A stretch of DNA of 64,000 nt from contig NZ_FORF01000017.1 of the NCBI RefSeq assembly GCF_900113935.1, forward strand, positions 1 to 64,000. Direction: 5' to 3'. Numbering within the stretch: position 1 is the stretch's first letter; each line of letters opens with the position of its first letter. Source of the DNA: Aquamicrobium aerolatum DSM 21857. Its GTDB lineage: Bacteria; Pseudomonadota; Alphaproteobacteria; Rhizobiales; Rhizobiaceae. The notes beneath the pieces were generated by a model, which did not search any database, was not told the DNA's origin, and saw only the letters and a list, made by a program, of their open reading frames with translations. The position numbers were made by a program, and so were the translations under genes. Below are positions 17,206-25,866 of this stretch, in pieces.

Positions 17206-17655
17206 TCAGTTGCCCTGTTCCTGCAGGGTGACAAGACCAAGGTTGCGGTAACCCGCCGAAGAGATGCGCGCCATCACGCGCATGACTGTGCCGTAATCCG
17301 CGCTGCGGTCACCGCGCACGAAAATGCGTTCTTCATAACCCGTCTGGGAAATGGCTTGCAGGCGCGGAACGATCTCATCGAGCGAAATTTCGGTCTCCTG
17401 CAAAAAGATCTGTCCCTGCTCGTTGACCGAAACAGTAATTGGCTGCGTCTTGGCCTCAAGCGCACGCGCCTGCGTCTCTGGCAGTTCGATCGGCACGCCC
17501 ACAGTCATCAGCGGTGCTGCCACCATGAAGATGATCAGCAACACCAGCATGACGTCGACAAAGGGCGTGACGTTGATTTCGGAGACCAGCGCGCGGCGCT
17601 GGCCACGCCGTCTGCGTCCGCCACCGCCTGCTCGTCCACCCATCGACATAGCCAT
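17206..17655 (-). CDS. tolR: Tol-Pal system protein TolR
   Basis: TolR is the ExbD/TolR family partner of TolQ in the proton-driven inner-membrane motor. The 149-residue protein has a short basic N-terminus, a single membrane helix (about 28-48) containing the conserved proton-binding Asp in TPFVDVMLVLLIIF, and a periplasmic domain ending in YRNLGLVTLQ. Its glycine/arginine-rich N-terminus (GGRAGGGGRRRRG) is unusual but typical of Rhizobiales. The start at 17655 follows GGAG by eight bases. Confidence 0.96.
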   Translation of the reverse strand: MAMSMGGRAGGGGRRRRGQRRALVSEINVTPFVDVMLVLLIIFMVAAPLMTVGVPIELPETQARALEAKTQPITVSVNEQGQIFLQETEISLDEIVPRLQAISQTGYEERIFVRGDRSADYGTVMRVMARISSAGYRNLGLVTLQEQGN

Positions 17656-17666
17656 CGAACCCGCTC

Positions 17667-18383
17667 CTACGCCGCAGCCCTGACGGGCACTTTCTCATCG
17701 ATTTGTCGCGACAGTATGGCCGAGAATTCGTCCGCAAAGCCCTCCATGCGCAGCGCCAGTTTGCCTGCATCGGCAGACAGCTTGTTGTAGGCAATGGTGG
17801 CCGGAATGGCGGCAAGAAGTCCCAGAGCTGTCGCCAGCAACGCTTCGGCGATGCCTGGTGCAACAACTGCAAGATTGGTCGCGCCCGATGCTGCAATCGC
17901 CTGGAACGAGGTCATGATACCGACCACAGTTCCAAACAGCCCGATGAAGGGCGCTGCTGAACCGACCGAGGCAAGAAAGCCAAGACGGCTTTCCAGACCC
18001 TCCATCTCGCGGGTCAGCGCCAGATCCATTGCCTTGTCGATGCGGTTCTGCAAGCCGATGGGCGACTTCACGCCCTTTTCGAAACTCTTTTTCCATTCGC
18101 GCATCGCTGCGACGAAGATTGAGCCCATCCCGGAAGTCTTGCGTTCAGCCAGGGTGCGATAGAGCTCCTCAAGCGACTGTCCCGACCAGAATACTTCTTC
18201 GAAACGCGTCAGCGCAGCGCGGGTGCGCGCATAAGTCAGGATCTTGTCGACAATGATTGCCCAGGTCCAGACCGATGCAGCAATGAGCCCCAGCATGACA
18301 AGCTTGACGACCCAGCCAGCCTGCCAGAAAAGGCTCCACAAGGAATGATCGCCGCCGGGCGCGGCAAGAGCCACCTGTTCCAT
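17667..18383 (-). CDS. tolQ: Tol-Pal system protein TolQ
   Basis: TolQ is the MotA/TolQ/ExbB family proton-channel subunit; with TolR it energises TolA during outer-membrane invagination. The 238 residues contain three membrane helices (about 20-42, 135-160 and 170-195) and the conserved block LASVGSAAPFIGLFGTVVGIM, followed by APGIAEALLATALGLLAAIPA. It is the first gene of tolQRAB, with an 11-base gap to tolR. A near-match CtrA site lies about 195 bases upstream. Confidence 0.96.
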   Translation of the reverse strand: MEQVALAAPGGDHSLWSLFWQAGWVVKLVMLGLIAASVWTWAIIVDKILTYARTRAALTRFEEVFWSGQSLEELYRTLAERKTSGMGSIFVAAMREWKKSFEKGVKSPIGLQNRIDKAMDLALTREMEGLESRLGFLASVGSAAPFIGLFGTVVGIMTSFQAIAASGATNLAVVAPGIAEALLATALGLLAAIPATIAYNKLSADAGKLALRMEGFADEFSAILSRQIDEKVPVRAAA

Positions 18384-18674
18384 GAATGTTAGTCCCTAAG
18401 AGTTTTGGACCGCCTCATGCGGGCCTGTACGCATCATTCCCTGTCGACCCTCGCCCGTTAAAGACAAGAACCGCCCTCAATGCGCTGTTCCGGCCTTGTC
18501 TGAGCGAAATTTGGTGAAAGGAAGGCGCGTACCTGCCTCGCAATCCTCGCAACGATCCTTCATGGGCCGTTAAGGTTAATGTTCAGTTAGGATTCTGCGC
18601 GGCACGAATGTCGTGTCCAATGTGCACCGCCGCACCGGAGCGTTCGCGATAATCGTGGACGGTAGCGCCGCGGC
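18384..18674. other. Intergenic region between ybgC and tolQ
   Basis: About 290 bases without a gene. It contains the near-match CtrA site at 18576 and a further TTAA at 18570-18573, and probably carries the tolQ promoter. No terminator with a T-run is evident after ybgC. Confidence 0.5.
18576..18590. promoter_or_regulatory. CtrA-like site upstream of tolQ (one mismatch)
   Basis: TTAATGTTCAGTTAG agrees with TTAA-N7-TTAA at seven of eight positions and overlaps another TTAA six bases upstream. It lies about 193 bases before the tolQ start, so its relevance depends on where the promoter is. Confidence 0.35.
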
Positions 18675-19127
18675 TTAGCCTTGCGGCATGAACACGTCGA
18701 TCCACTCCTTGGGGAAGCGACGCGGGCGTCCGGATTCGGAAATGATCGCCGCTTCGACACGTGCCTCGATCAGCACCTCGTCGCCGCGGCGGATCTGCTG
18801 CGCCATGAAGATGCGTGCACCGGACAAGCTTTCGGTCCGCGTATCGATGGTCAGAACGTCGTCAATCTTGGCGGGTGCCTTGAAATCAATCTCCATGCGC
18901 CGCACGACCCAGACCAGCTTTTCGCCGTGCTTGCCTTCGGCGAGTTCCGTGTGATGAACGCCAGCCAGCCGCAGGAAGTCCGACCGGCCACGTTCGAGGA
19001 ACTCCAGATAACGCGCATGGTAGACGACGCCGGAAAAATCCGTGTCGGCATAATAGACCCGCGCCATCAGGCGATGGCCAAACGTGGTGAGTTCGCCGGA
19101 AAGCCCGGCCAGGCTGGTCTCGGTCAC
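18675..19127 (-). CDS. ybgC: Acyl-CoA thioesterase of the YbgC family
   Basis: YbgC is a hotdog-fold thioesterase that accompanies the tol-pal genes in most proteobacteria. The 150-residue protein contains the active-site segment YYADTDFSGVVYHARYLEFLE (about residues 25-45) with the catalytic Asp and the helical His/Tyr residues. It may hydrolyse short- or long-chain acyl-CoA and has been linked to phospholipid metabolism. Its ATG lies two bases after the ruvB stop, so ruvB and ybgC are translated from one transcript. Confidence 0.93.
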   Translation of the reverse strand: MTETSLAGLSGELTTFGHRLMARVYYADTDFSGVVYHARYLEFLERGRSDFLRLAGVHHTELAEGKHGEKLVWVVRRMEIDFKAPAKIDDVLTIDTRTESLSGARIFMAQQIRRGDEVLIEARVEAAIISESGRPRRFPKEWIDVFMPQG

Positions 19128-19129
19128 GC

Positions 19130-20167
19130 TTATTCTTCCTGAAACAGGTTGATCTGCTGGCGCACGATCTCTTCCGGCGCGTTGAGGCCAAGATGCTTCC
19201 AGGCATTACTGGTCATCACCCGCCCGCGCGGGGTGCGCTGAATGAAGCCCTGCTGGATCAGATAAGGCTCGATGATGTCCTCAATCGCATCACGCGGCTC
19301 GGAAAGGCCGGCCGAAATCGTTTCGATACCCACGGGCCCGCCACCGAAATTTCGTGCGATCATCCCAAGATAGCGCCGGTCCAAACTGTCGAGCCCGAGA
19401 GCATCGACCTCAAGCCGCGACAAGGCGGCATCGGCAACCTTGCGGTCAACGATCTCTGCTCCTGCGACCGATGCAAAGTCACGCACGCGCCGCAACAACC
19501 GCCCGGCAATACGTGGCGTGCCGCGCGCCCGGCGCGCAATTTCCACCGCACCATCGTCGCTCATTGGCAGGGACAGAATGCGTGCGCCGCGCCGCACGAT
19601 CAGCTCGAGTTCTTCGACAGTGTAGAAGTCGAGCCGCGTCGGAATGCCAAAACGATCTCTCAAAGGATTGGTCAAAAGGCCAAGCCGGGTCGTCGCGGCT
19701 ACCAGCGTGAATTTTGCCAGATCGATCTTCACCGAACGCGCCGCCGGGCCCTCGCCAATGATCAGATCGAGCTGAAAATCTTCCATCGCCGGATAGAGGA
19801 TTTCCTCAACCGCCGGGCTCAGGCGGTGGATCTCATCAATAAAGAGGACGTCGCGTTCTTCCAGATTGGTCAAAAGCGCCGCAAGATCACCCGCCTTGGC
19901 GATCACCGGTCCGGAGGTCGAGCGAAAATTGACGCCGAGTTCGCGCGCCATGATCTGCGCCAGCGTCGTCTTGCCCAGCCCGGGCGGGCCAACGAACAAC
20001 ACGTGGTCGAGCGCTTCGCCACGCCCCTTGGTGGCTTCGATGAATATCTTGAGATTGGCACGCGCGGCCTGCTGGCCGACGAAATCGTCCAGTGTCTGCG
20101 GGCGCAGCGAGACGTCGACATCTTCGCCGCGCTTTTCCGGGGTCAGGAGACGGGGTGGTACACTCAT
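19130..20167 (-). CDS. ruvB: Holliday junction branch migration helicase RuvB
   Basis: RuvB is the hexameric AAA+ motor that drives branch migration of Holliday junctions together with RuvA. The 345-residue protein begins the core with [11 protein letters not shown], has Walker [11 protein letters not shown] (about 61-70), Walker [10 protein letters not shown], the sensor ATTRLG, and the winged-helix DNA-binding end with [10 protein letters not shown]. All catalytic residues appear intact. The gene lies 42 bases downstream of ruvA. Confidence 0.98.
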   Translation of the reverse strand: MSVPPRLLTPEKRGEDVDVSLRPQTLDDFVGQQAARANLKIFIEATKGRGEALDHVLFVGPPGLGKTTLAQIMARELGVNFRSTSGPVIAKAGDLAALLTNLEERDVLFIDEIHRLSPAVEEILYPAMEDFQLDLIIGEGPAARSVKIDLAKFTLVAATTRLGLLTNPLRDRFGIPTRLDFYTVEELELIVRRGARILSLPMSDDGAVEIARRARGTPRIAGRLLRRVRDFASVAGAEIVDRKVADAALSRLEVDALGLDSLDRRYLGMIARNFGGGPVGIETISAGLSEPRDAIEDIIEPYLIQQGFIQRTPRGRVMTSNAWKHLGLNAPEEIVRQQINLFQEE

Positions 20168-20209
20168 GAAGCTGTCATTTCACGACGCAGGGCGGCTTGC
20201 AACATCAGC

Positions 20210-20824
20210 TTAGCGCGCCAGTTCTTTCAGGCCGAGGCGAATGAGGGTGGCAGAGTTCGCATCCTCCCCCGCCGATTTGAGCGCCGCAGCAACCGCGTTT
20301 GCAGCAATATCCCGCGAATAGCCAAGATTGGTCAGCGCCGAAACAGCATCCGCTACCGGCGCGGGTGCCACGCCTTCGCCCAGCTCCTGCTTCAACCCGA
20401 TCGTCCCCGTCGCCTCGCCGGCATAGGCAGGAGCCTTGCTTTTCAGCTCCGTGACGATGCGCTCAGCCACCTTTTTGCCAACACCTGGTGCGCGCGAAAC
20501 CATTGCCAGATCACGCAGCGCAATGGCATTTGCCAGTTCGGCGGTCGTCAGTGTCGACAACACTGCCAGCGCCACCTTGGCACCGACGCCCTGCACGCTC
20601 TGCAACAGCTTGAACCATTCGCGCTCCAGGGCCGTGGTGAAACCGTATAGCCGGATCATGTCCTCGCGCACATAGGTTTCGATCAGCAGCACGGCGGCCT
20701 CACCAGGGCGGAGCGTTGCCAGCGTGCGGACACCGCAAAACGCGACATAGCCGACGCCATGCACATCGATGATGCAATGATCATCACCGATTTCGTCCAC
20801 CGTGCCCTTGAGCTTGCCTATCAT
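20210..20824 (-). CDS. ruvA: Holliday junction DNA helicase subunit RuvA
   Basis: RuvA forms the tetramer that holds the four-way junction for RuvB and RuvC. The 204 residues start with [12 protein letters not shown], the family standard, so the ATG at 20824 is used over the longer frame. Domain I is an OB fold, domain II has two helix-hairpin-helix motifs ([16 protein letters not shown] and [16 protein letters not shown]), and domain III (about 155-204) is the RuvB-binding three-helix end. Eight bases separate it from ruvC. Confidence 0.98.
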   Translation of the reverse strand: MIGKLKGTVDEIGDDHCIIDVHGVGYVAFCGVRTLATLRPGEAAVLLIETYVREDMIRLYGFTTALEREWFKLLQSVQGVGAKVALAVLSTLTTAELANAIALRDLAMVSRAPGVGKKVAERIVTELKSKAPAYAGEATGTIGLKQELGEGVAPAPVADAVSALTNLGYSRDIAANAVAAALKSAGEDANSATLIRLGLKELAR

Positions 20825-20832
20825 GACCTTCC

Positions 20833-21360
20833 CTACCCCGCTTTCGCCATCGCCAACGCGGCGGCCATCCTTCCTGTAACACTCTGACGGTGGTGCGCAT
20901 GGCATATTGCGATTGCCAATGCATCGGCCGCATCATCGGTGTCGAATGTCGCCTTGGGCATCAAAACACGCACCATCATGTGAATTTGCTTCTTATCGCC
21001 ATGGCCGACCCCGATGACCGCCTTCTTCACGGCATTTGGCGCATATTCCGCAACCTGCAAACCCGCGAGCGCAGGCACCAGCAGCGCGACGCCTCGCGCC
21101 TGACCCAGCTTCAACGTAGCAACCGCATCCTTGTTAACAAATGTCTGTTCGACTGCGGCTTCATGTGGCATCTGGCCGTGAACGATCTGGCTGAGGCCGT
21201 CATGCAACTGGCACAGCCGGGTCGCAAGCTCCGCCTTGCCGTCAGACAGGACGGTTCCTGACCCTACAAAACGCAACGAATTTCCCAGGACATCAATGAT
21301 GCCCCACCCCGTGCGTCGAAGGCCGGGATCTATCCCGATAATACGAATCGTCTCGTTCAT
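20833..21360 (-). CDS. ruvC: Crossover junction endodeoxyribonuclease RuvC
   Basis: RuvC is the dimeric resolvase that cuts Holliday junctions. The 175-residue protein has the RNase H-like fold with all four acidic catalytic residues: Asp11 in IIGIDPG, Glu71 in AAVEQTFV, and Asp143 and Asp146 in [14 protein letters not shown]. The ATG at 21360 gives the usual N-terminus. It is the first gene of ruvC-ruvA-ruvB-ybgC. In many Rhizobiales yebC lies just upstream; here yebC is 18 kb away. Confidence 0.98.
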   Translation of the reverse strand: MNETIRIIGIDPGLRRTGWGIIDVLGNSLRFVGSGTVLSDGKAELATRLCQLHDGLSQIVHGQMPHEAAVEQTFVNKDAVATLKLGQARGVALLVPALAGLQVAEYAPNAVKKAVIGVGHGDKKQIHMMVRVLMPKATFDTDDAADALAIAICHAHHRQSVTGRMAAALAMAKAG

Positions 21361-21495
21361 GACACTCACCCTAGCTTGACGGGTAAGGATTGCCATCAGA
21401 AAAGTGAACAAACCAGAAACACACACGATCTGGAGCAACCGGAGTGCTGCTTTTGCCCCTAGGCAGCACGAACGACGCGCGCCACAGCCATCTGC

Positions 21496-22278
21496 ATGAG
21501 CGAAATGAGCTTGTGGGCCCTGCCCGAATTCAACACCGCCTATATCCTGCTTCTGGGCGTGATTTTTCTTGCAGGGATCGCTCGCGGCCTCTCCGGCTTT
21601 GGGTCCGGCATGATCATTGCGCCGATCGCGGGAGCGATCTACGGCCCGCCGGCGGCGCTCACGCTTCTGGTCCTGATCGACATCGTGCCATCCCTGCCCG
21701 TAACGATCCCCGCCTTCCGCATCGCGCGGTGGCGGGAGATCATCCCGATCCTCTTCGGCATGGTCGTCGGACTTCCGCTCGGTATCTGGATCCTCGTCAC
21801 TGGAGACGAGCTGTTTCTGCGGTGGCTGATCTGCCTGACGATTCTGGGCTGCGTGGTGATCTTGTGGCTGCGCTGGACATGGCGCGGCCCTCGCAACCTT
21901 GCGGTCTCGTTCGGAATTGGCGGAGTGGCGGGCGTTCTTTCCGGCATCGCGTCGATCCCCGGCCCGCCCATCATCGCCTACTGGATGACTTCTGGCCTTC
22001 CCGCGATGGTCGTGCGCGCCAATCTTCTGTCGCTGTTCTTCATCTCGACATTCATCACGCTCGCAAACCTCATCTACGCAGACATCTTTGCGTGGGAGAT
22101 AGCGATACGCGCGCTGATCGCGGCTCCGATCTATTTCATCGGCATTTCACTGGGAAGCGCCGCCTTTTCAAAAGGCGGCGAGCGGCTCTATCGTGCGGCC
22201 ACCTTCATGCTCATTCTGTTGGCCGCCCTGCTGGCTCTGCCAGTCTTTGACTCTCTGTTCAGCCTTTTTGGCGGGTAG
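21496..22278 (+). CDS. TauE/SafE (TSUP) family membrane transporter
   Basis: The 260-residue protein has about eight hydrophobic segments and the two inverted repeats typical of the TauE/SafE family (PF01925), with [16 protein letters not shown] in the first half and [18 protein letters not shown] in the second. Family members export organosulfur anions such as sulfoacetate or sulfite, but the substrate of this one is unknown. It is divergent from ruvC (135-base gap) and convergent with the rcdA-type gene. It is not closely related to the second TSUP protein at 24916, judged by the different conserved loops. Confidence 0.88.
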   Translation: MSEMSLWALPEFNTAYILLLGVIFLAGIARGLSGFGSGMIIAPIAGAIYGPPAALTLLVLIDIVPSLPVTIPAFRIARWREIIPILFGMVVGLPLGIWILVTGDELFLRWLICLTILGCVVILWLRWTWRGPRNLAVSFGIGGVAGVLSGIASIPGPPIIAYWMTSGLPAMVVRANLLSLFFISTFITLANLIYADIFAWEIAIRALIAAPIYFIGISLGSAAFSKGGERLYRAATFMLILLAALLALPVFDSLFSLFGG

Positions 22279-22295
22279 CCCCCGCCACTTGCTGG

Positions 22296-22829
22296 TCAGT
22301 TGCGCCCAAATGCGGTGTGAAGAAGATTGATCTGGTCGGAAACCGGATTGCCACGGCGTACCGTGGTCGAGACGGCAGGTGCCATCGGATCGGTATCGAG
22401 ATCCTCATCGACGCGCCGCACCAGTGCCTGCAGTCGCAACGAGTGCTCGACGATCGAACGAAAATCGCCCGGCAATTCGACCCAGCCCGGCGTATCCTGT
22501 GGCGCCGACGCCGTGTCGAGGCGCACCTTGGTCTTTTCGGCAGCCACCTGGTCACGTGTCATCTCGCCGGCATTTGCCGCGCGCTGAAGCAACAACCACG
22601 ACGCAACCTGCATCAGCCGGGTGGTCAGGCGCATGGATTCTGCAGCGTAGAGCGTGGCGGCAATCCGTGACAGTTCCTTGGCCGCAACGCGGCCATCGCC
22701 ATCCAGATACTCGGCGGCGCGCTCTACCAGGCCCATGCCCTCATTGTAAAGGGGTTTGAACGAGTCGGTATAGACCCGCCTTTCGGCGAGCTTGATCGTG
22801 TTGCCGCTCTGGAAACCCTGCTCGTGCAT
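22296..22829 (-). CDS. rcdA: RcdA-type regulator of CtrA degradation (DUF1465)
   Basis: This 177-residue helical protein matches the DUF1465/RcdA family. RcdA is known from Caulobacter as an adaptor that delivers CtrA and other substrates to ClpXP at the G1-S transition. Conserved stretches include VERAAEYLDGDGR, LYAAESMRLTTRLMQVASWLLLQR and the C-terminal DQINLLHTAFG. The longer open frame running back to 23102 is non-coding leader; I start at ATG 22829, which gives the usual family N-terminus, although the ribosome-binding site is weak. A full CtrA box lies 123 bases upstream, consistent with feedback on the cell-cycle regulator. Confidence 0.85.
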   Translation of the reverse strand: MHEQGFQSGNTIKLAERRVYTDSFKPLYNEGMGLVERAAEYLDGDGRVAAKELSRIAATLYAAESMRLTTRLMQVASWLLLQRAANAGEMTRDQVAAEKTKVRLDTASAPQDTPGWVELPGDFRSIVEHSLRLQALVRRVDEDLDTDPMAPAVSTTVRRGNPVSDQINLLHTAFGRN

Positions 22830-22951
22830 GAAACCCACACCCCGTAAACTTACAACGCCACTGCGTTTAGAATGACAGCGGCCCAAGGCGCGCTGACTAA
22901 ACGAGCCCGACGGGAATTTGATCCCCTCATGACGCAAACGCAAGCACATGT

Positions 22952-22966
22952 TTAATGAAGGGTTAA
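22952..22966. promoter_or_regulatory. CtrA-type box TTAA-N7-TTAA upstream of rcdA
   Basis: TTAATGAAGGGTTAA matches the CtrA full site exactly. It lies between the terminator at 22997-23026 and the rcdA start, 123 bases upstream of the ATG, in the right place to control rcdA. Confidence 0.65.
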
Positions 22967-22994
22967 TGCGATAGGCCGTCGACATGACAGCCAG

Positions 22995-23026
22995 AAAACA
23001 AAAAAAGAGCCGCAAAAGGCGGCTCT
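22995..23026 (-). terminator. Rho-independent terminator
   Basis: AGAGCCGC-CTTTT-GCGGCTCT on the minus strand is followed by a run of seven T. It ends either the acyl-CoA synthetase mRNA or the candidate sRNA, or both. Confidence 0.9.
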
Positions 23027-23105
23027 CAGGAGTTAAACAGGGAGGCGTCAAACGGAGTGGCCAAGCCACTCGGTAAGAATCCAGATCACTGGATACCCAC
23101 AAATA
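22995..23105 (-). ncRNA. Candidate small regulatory RNA, about 105 nt
   Basis: Between the acyl-CoA synthetase and rcdA lies a self-contained unit on the minus strand. It has a CtrA box at 23119-23133, a perfect hairpin ATCCAG-TGAT-CTGGAT (23079-23094), a second perfect hairpin GAGTGGC-TTG-GCCACTC (23055-23071), a CU-rich single-stranded stretch with CCTCCCTG and CTCCTG that is complementary to ribosome-binding sites, and a strong intrinsic terminator (23006-23026 plus T-run). No coding frame with a start and ribosome-binding site fits. The 5' end near 23103 is inferred. It could instead be only the 3' untranslated region of the synthetase mRNA, since no other terminator precedes it. Confidence 0.5.
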
Positions 23106-23118
23106 TCACATATGAAGC

Positions 23119-23133
23119 TTAACCAAACCTTAA
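23119..23133. promoter_or_regulatory. CtrA-type box TTAA-N7-TTAA upstream of the candidate sRNA
   Basis: TTAACCAAACCTTAA is an exact full CtrA site. It lies inside the 3' gap after the acyl-CoA synthetase, where no protein gene begins within 250 bases on either strand except rcdA beyond a terminator. It is therefore best explained as the promoter site of the short transcript at 22995-23105. Confidence 0.55.
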
Positions 23134-23223
23134 CACGGTGACTGGCATTGCAGAAAAATGTGCCATCGGGAGACAGTCGCGCTGCTGACGGGCTCCATTT
23201 GAAGGGGGCATAAACACTCCGCC

Positions 23224-24864
23224 TCAAAGGCGCTTGGCCATCTCACGCAACACGAATTTCTGGATTTTTCCAGTCGAGGTCTTTGGGATCTCCACGAACA
23301 CGACCGTGCGTGGACATTTGAACCGCGCAAGCAGCGAGCGGCAATGCTCGATGATGTCTTCCTCGGTTGCCGTCTGGCCAGACTTGAGCTCGACATAGGC
23401 CACGGGCGTCTCGCCCCACTTGTCGTCGGCCCGCGCCACCACAGCACAGGATGAAACTGCCTTGTGCTTGTAGATCGCATCCTCGACCTCAATCGAGGAG
23501 ATATTCTCCCCGCCGGAGATGATGATATCCTTCGACCTGTCCTTGAGCTGGATATAGCCATCGGGATGCATGACGCCGAGGTCTCCGGAATGGAACCACC
23601 CGCCCGCAAATGCCTCTTCCGTGGCCGTCCGATTCTTGAGGTACCCCTTCATAACGATGTTGCCGCGCATCATCACTTCACCAATGGTCTCACCATCGGC
23701 GGGTGTTTCCTCCATTGTTATCGGATCGCGCACACTCAATCCGTCAAGGGCAGCGTAACGAACACCCTGGCGCGCCTTCTTCGAGTTGCGCGCGTCGCGC
23801 TCCAAACCGTCCCAATCGGAATGCCATTCATTGACCACCGCAGGACCATAGGTCTCGGTCAGGCCGTAAAGATGCGTGACTGCAAACCCGGCATCTGCCA
23901 TGCCAGCCAGAACAGCTTCAGGTGGCGGGGCAGCAGCCGTATTGAACGTCACGATCTGGTCAAAGCTGCGCTTCTCGTCATCCTTGGCGTTGATCAGGGC
24001 CGACATGACCACCGGCGCTCCACACAGATGGGTTACGCCATGGTCAGCAATGGCATCGAACATCGCCTTCGCCCGAACCCAGCGCAGGCAGACATGAGTG
24101 CCAGCGGTGATCGCGAGCGTCCAGGGAAAGCACCAGCCGTTGCAATGGAACATTGGCAACGTCCACAGATAGACCGGGTGTTTGCCCATCCCGGCATGAA
24201 CTGTGTTTGAAAAAGCCATCAGCGCCGCGCCGCGGTGATGATAGACGACCCCTTTCGGATTGCCCGTTGTGCCCGACGTATAGTTGAGCGCAATCGAATC
24301 CCATTCGTCGTCGGGCATCGACCACCGGAAATTCTCGTCGCCAGATTCGACGAACTCCTCATAGTCCAGCATTCCGATACGCTCACCCTTGCTGTAGGGC
24401 GCATCGACATCGAAGTCCGGGTCGTCATAGTCGATCACCAATGGCTTGACGCTTGTCAGCGTCAGCGCCTGCTTCACGACCGGCGAGAACTCCCGATCGA
24501 CGATCAGGATCTTCGTCTCGGCATGGTCAAGCTGAAAAGCAATGATTGCGGCATCAAGGCGCGTATTCAGGGAATGCAGCACGCCTTTGACCATCGGCAC
24601 CCCGAAATGGGCTTCCAGCATCGGCGGCGTATTCGACAGCATCACCGAGACGGTATCGCCCTTGCCGATACCACGCCGCGCCAGAGCGGAGGCGAGTTTC
24701 AGCGAGCGCCGCCAGAAATCTCGATAGCTGACGCGCTGCGCACCATGAATGATGGCAAGCTGATCGGGATAGGCCTTGGCCGCACGCTCCAAGTAACTGA
24801 GCGGCGTCAGAGGCTGAAAGTTGGCCGGGTTCTTGCCAAGATCTGTCTCGTAGGGATTGGTCAT
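23224..24864 (-). CDS. Acyl-CoA synthetase (AMP-forming), AlkK/DmdB type
   Basis: This 546-residue enzyme of the ANL superfamily activates a carboxylic acid with ATP and CoA. It shows the P-loop YTSGTTGNPKGV (about 180-191), the YGLTETYGP motif that binds adenylate, the hinge region FHSGDLGVMHPDGYIQLKDRSKD, and the C-terminal catalytic Lys in KTSTGKIQKF. Overall it resembles medium-chain (AlkK) and methylmercaptopropionate (DmdB) ligases; the acyl substrate cannot be assigned. The ATG at 24864 has GGAGG seven bases upstream, which decides the start. It lies 51 bases downstream of a TSUP transporter gene on the same strand. Confidence 0.88.
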   Translation of the reverse strand: MTNPYETDLGKNPANFQPLTPLSYLERAAKAYPDQLAIIHGAQRVSYRDFWRRSLKLASALARRGIGKGDTVSVMLSNTPPMLEAHFGVPMVKGVLHSLNTRLDAAIIAFQLDHAETKILIVDREFSPVVKQALTLTSVKPLVIDYDDPDFDVDAPYSKGERIGMLDYEEFVESGDENFRWSMPDDEWDSIALNYTSGTTGNPKGVVYHHRGAALMAFSNTVHAGMGKHPVYLWTLPMFHCNGWCFPWTLAITAGTHVCLRWVRAKAMFDAIADHGVTHLCGAPVVMSALINAKDDEKRSFDQIVTFNTAAAPPPEAVLAGMADAGFAVTHLYGLTETYGPAVVNEWHSDWDGLERDARNSKKARQGVRYAALDGLSVRDPITMEETPADGETIGEVMMRGNIVMKGYLKNRTATEEAFAGGWFHSGDLGVMHPDGYIQLKDRSKDIIISGGENISSIEVEDAIYKHKAVSSCAVVARADDKWGETPVAYVELKSGQTATEEDIIEHCRSLLARFKCPRTVVFVEIPKTSTGKIQKFVLREMAKRL

Positions 24865-24915
24865 CTGGTAGCCTCCTGATCGGCGCGGATTATGCACATC
24901 CGAACCGAGCCGTCA

Positions 24916-25686
24916 TTACCCCCAGAGCTGGAAAATGCCGTCCCAAGTCAGCTTGAGGCCAACAACCAGCGCAAGGATATACATGAACGGATAAAACAGC
25001 GCAGGCCGCATCCGCCGGACAATCCATGCACCCGCAAGAATTGCAACCGGGGCGACTGGTGCCAGCACGGCCGATGCAGCCAGCGTAGCAGGATCAAACT
25101 GCCCGAGCATGAAATACGGCACCAGCTTCACCGTGTTGAGCACGGCAAAGAAGATGACACTGGTTCCGACATAGAGGGCCGGTGGCTGCTTCAGCGGCAA
25201 TGCATAGACCTGATAGGGCGGACCACCGGCATGCGCAACGAAACTTGTAAAGCCTGTGATCAGGCTCCAGACCGCAGCCTTCACGACATTGTGCGGCGCG
25301 GCGCGCTCACCGGAAGCGATCTTTTGCCAGATCCAACGAGCGAAAAACGCGATGGCGACAATACCGACAATCAAACGCACCATACTGGCTGAAACCATCG
25401 CTGCGGTCAGCCATCCCAGCGCAAGGCCAGCCATCGCCCCCGGCATCATCAGTTTGAGGGTGACCGTGTCGCGCTCTCCGCGCCATGTCCACAGTGACAC
25501 CGCGTCCATCAGAACGAGGATCGGGAGCAGGATCGCAGCTGCCTGCACCGGTGACATAACCAAAGACATCAACGGCACGCCCATCAGCGCCATCGCACCG
25601 CCAAGGCCACCCTTGGCCAGCCCCACCAGCATGACCGCAGGTATGGCGGCGGCATAAAACCACGGATCGGTCAGTAAGTCATGCAC
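24916..25686 (-). CDS. TauE/SafE (TSUP) family membrane transporter
   Basis: The second TSUP transporter of the window has about eight membrane segments and the paired family motifs GLAKGGLGGAMALMGVPLMSL (first repeat) and TGFTSFVAHAGGPPYQVYALP (second repeat). This is the YfcA/TSUP subtype that is widespread with unknown substrates. I place the start at GTG 25686, behind GGGGGAGA; the ATG at 25725 lacks a ribosome-binding site and would add 13 residues. It precedes the acyl-CoA synthetase and is divergent from the thiE-like gene, with about 180 bases of shared promoter region. Confidence 0.85.
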   Translation of the reverse strand: MHDLLTDPWFYAAAIPAVMLVGLAKGGLGGAMALMGVPLMSLVMSPVQAAAILLPILVLMDAVSLWTWRGERDTVTLKLMMPGAMAGLALGWLTAAMVSASMVRLIVGIVAIAFFARWIWQKIASGERAAPHNVVKAAVWSLITGFTSFVAHAGGPPYQVYALPLKQPPALYVGTSVIFFAVLNTVKLVPYFMLGQFDPATLAASAVLAPVAPVAILAGAWIVRRMRPALFYPFMYILALVVGLKLTWDGIFQLWG

Positions 25687-25866
25687 TGCTATGGCATCTC
25701 CCCCGGGGAAGCTCCTTAGCTGCATTTGCCGTCATCAGCAACGCGCCGGCGCCAGCCTCGCGATGACGAACACGGCCGTCAGCGCTGTTCAAACGGTCAC
25801 GGTTGTTCTATGCCCAATTCCTACCATGATCCCCCGCCATTTGGGGCAGAACTGCGCAGGAAAGCC

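Noticed and set aside
19193-20650. Open frame of 485 codons opposite ruvB and ruvA
   Set aside because: Shadow of two clearly conserved genes; composition is basic and low in hydrophobic residues, with no ribosome-binding site.
22830-23102. N-terminal extension of the RcdA-type protein
   Set aside because: The frame stays open for 91 more codons but crosses a terminator and a CtrA box and gives a Cys/Arg-rich sequence unlike the family.
25726-25866. N-terminal extension of the thiE-like protein
   Set aside because: The ribosome-binding site lies at 25859, directly before ATG 25867, and the extension has no homology to the family.
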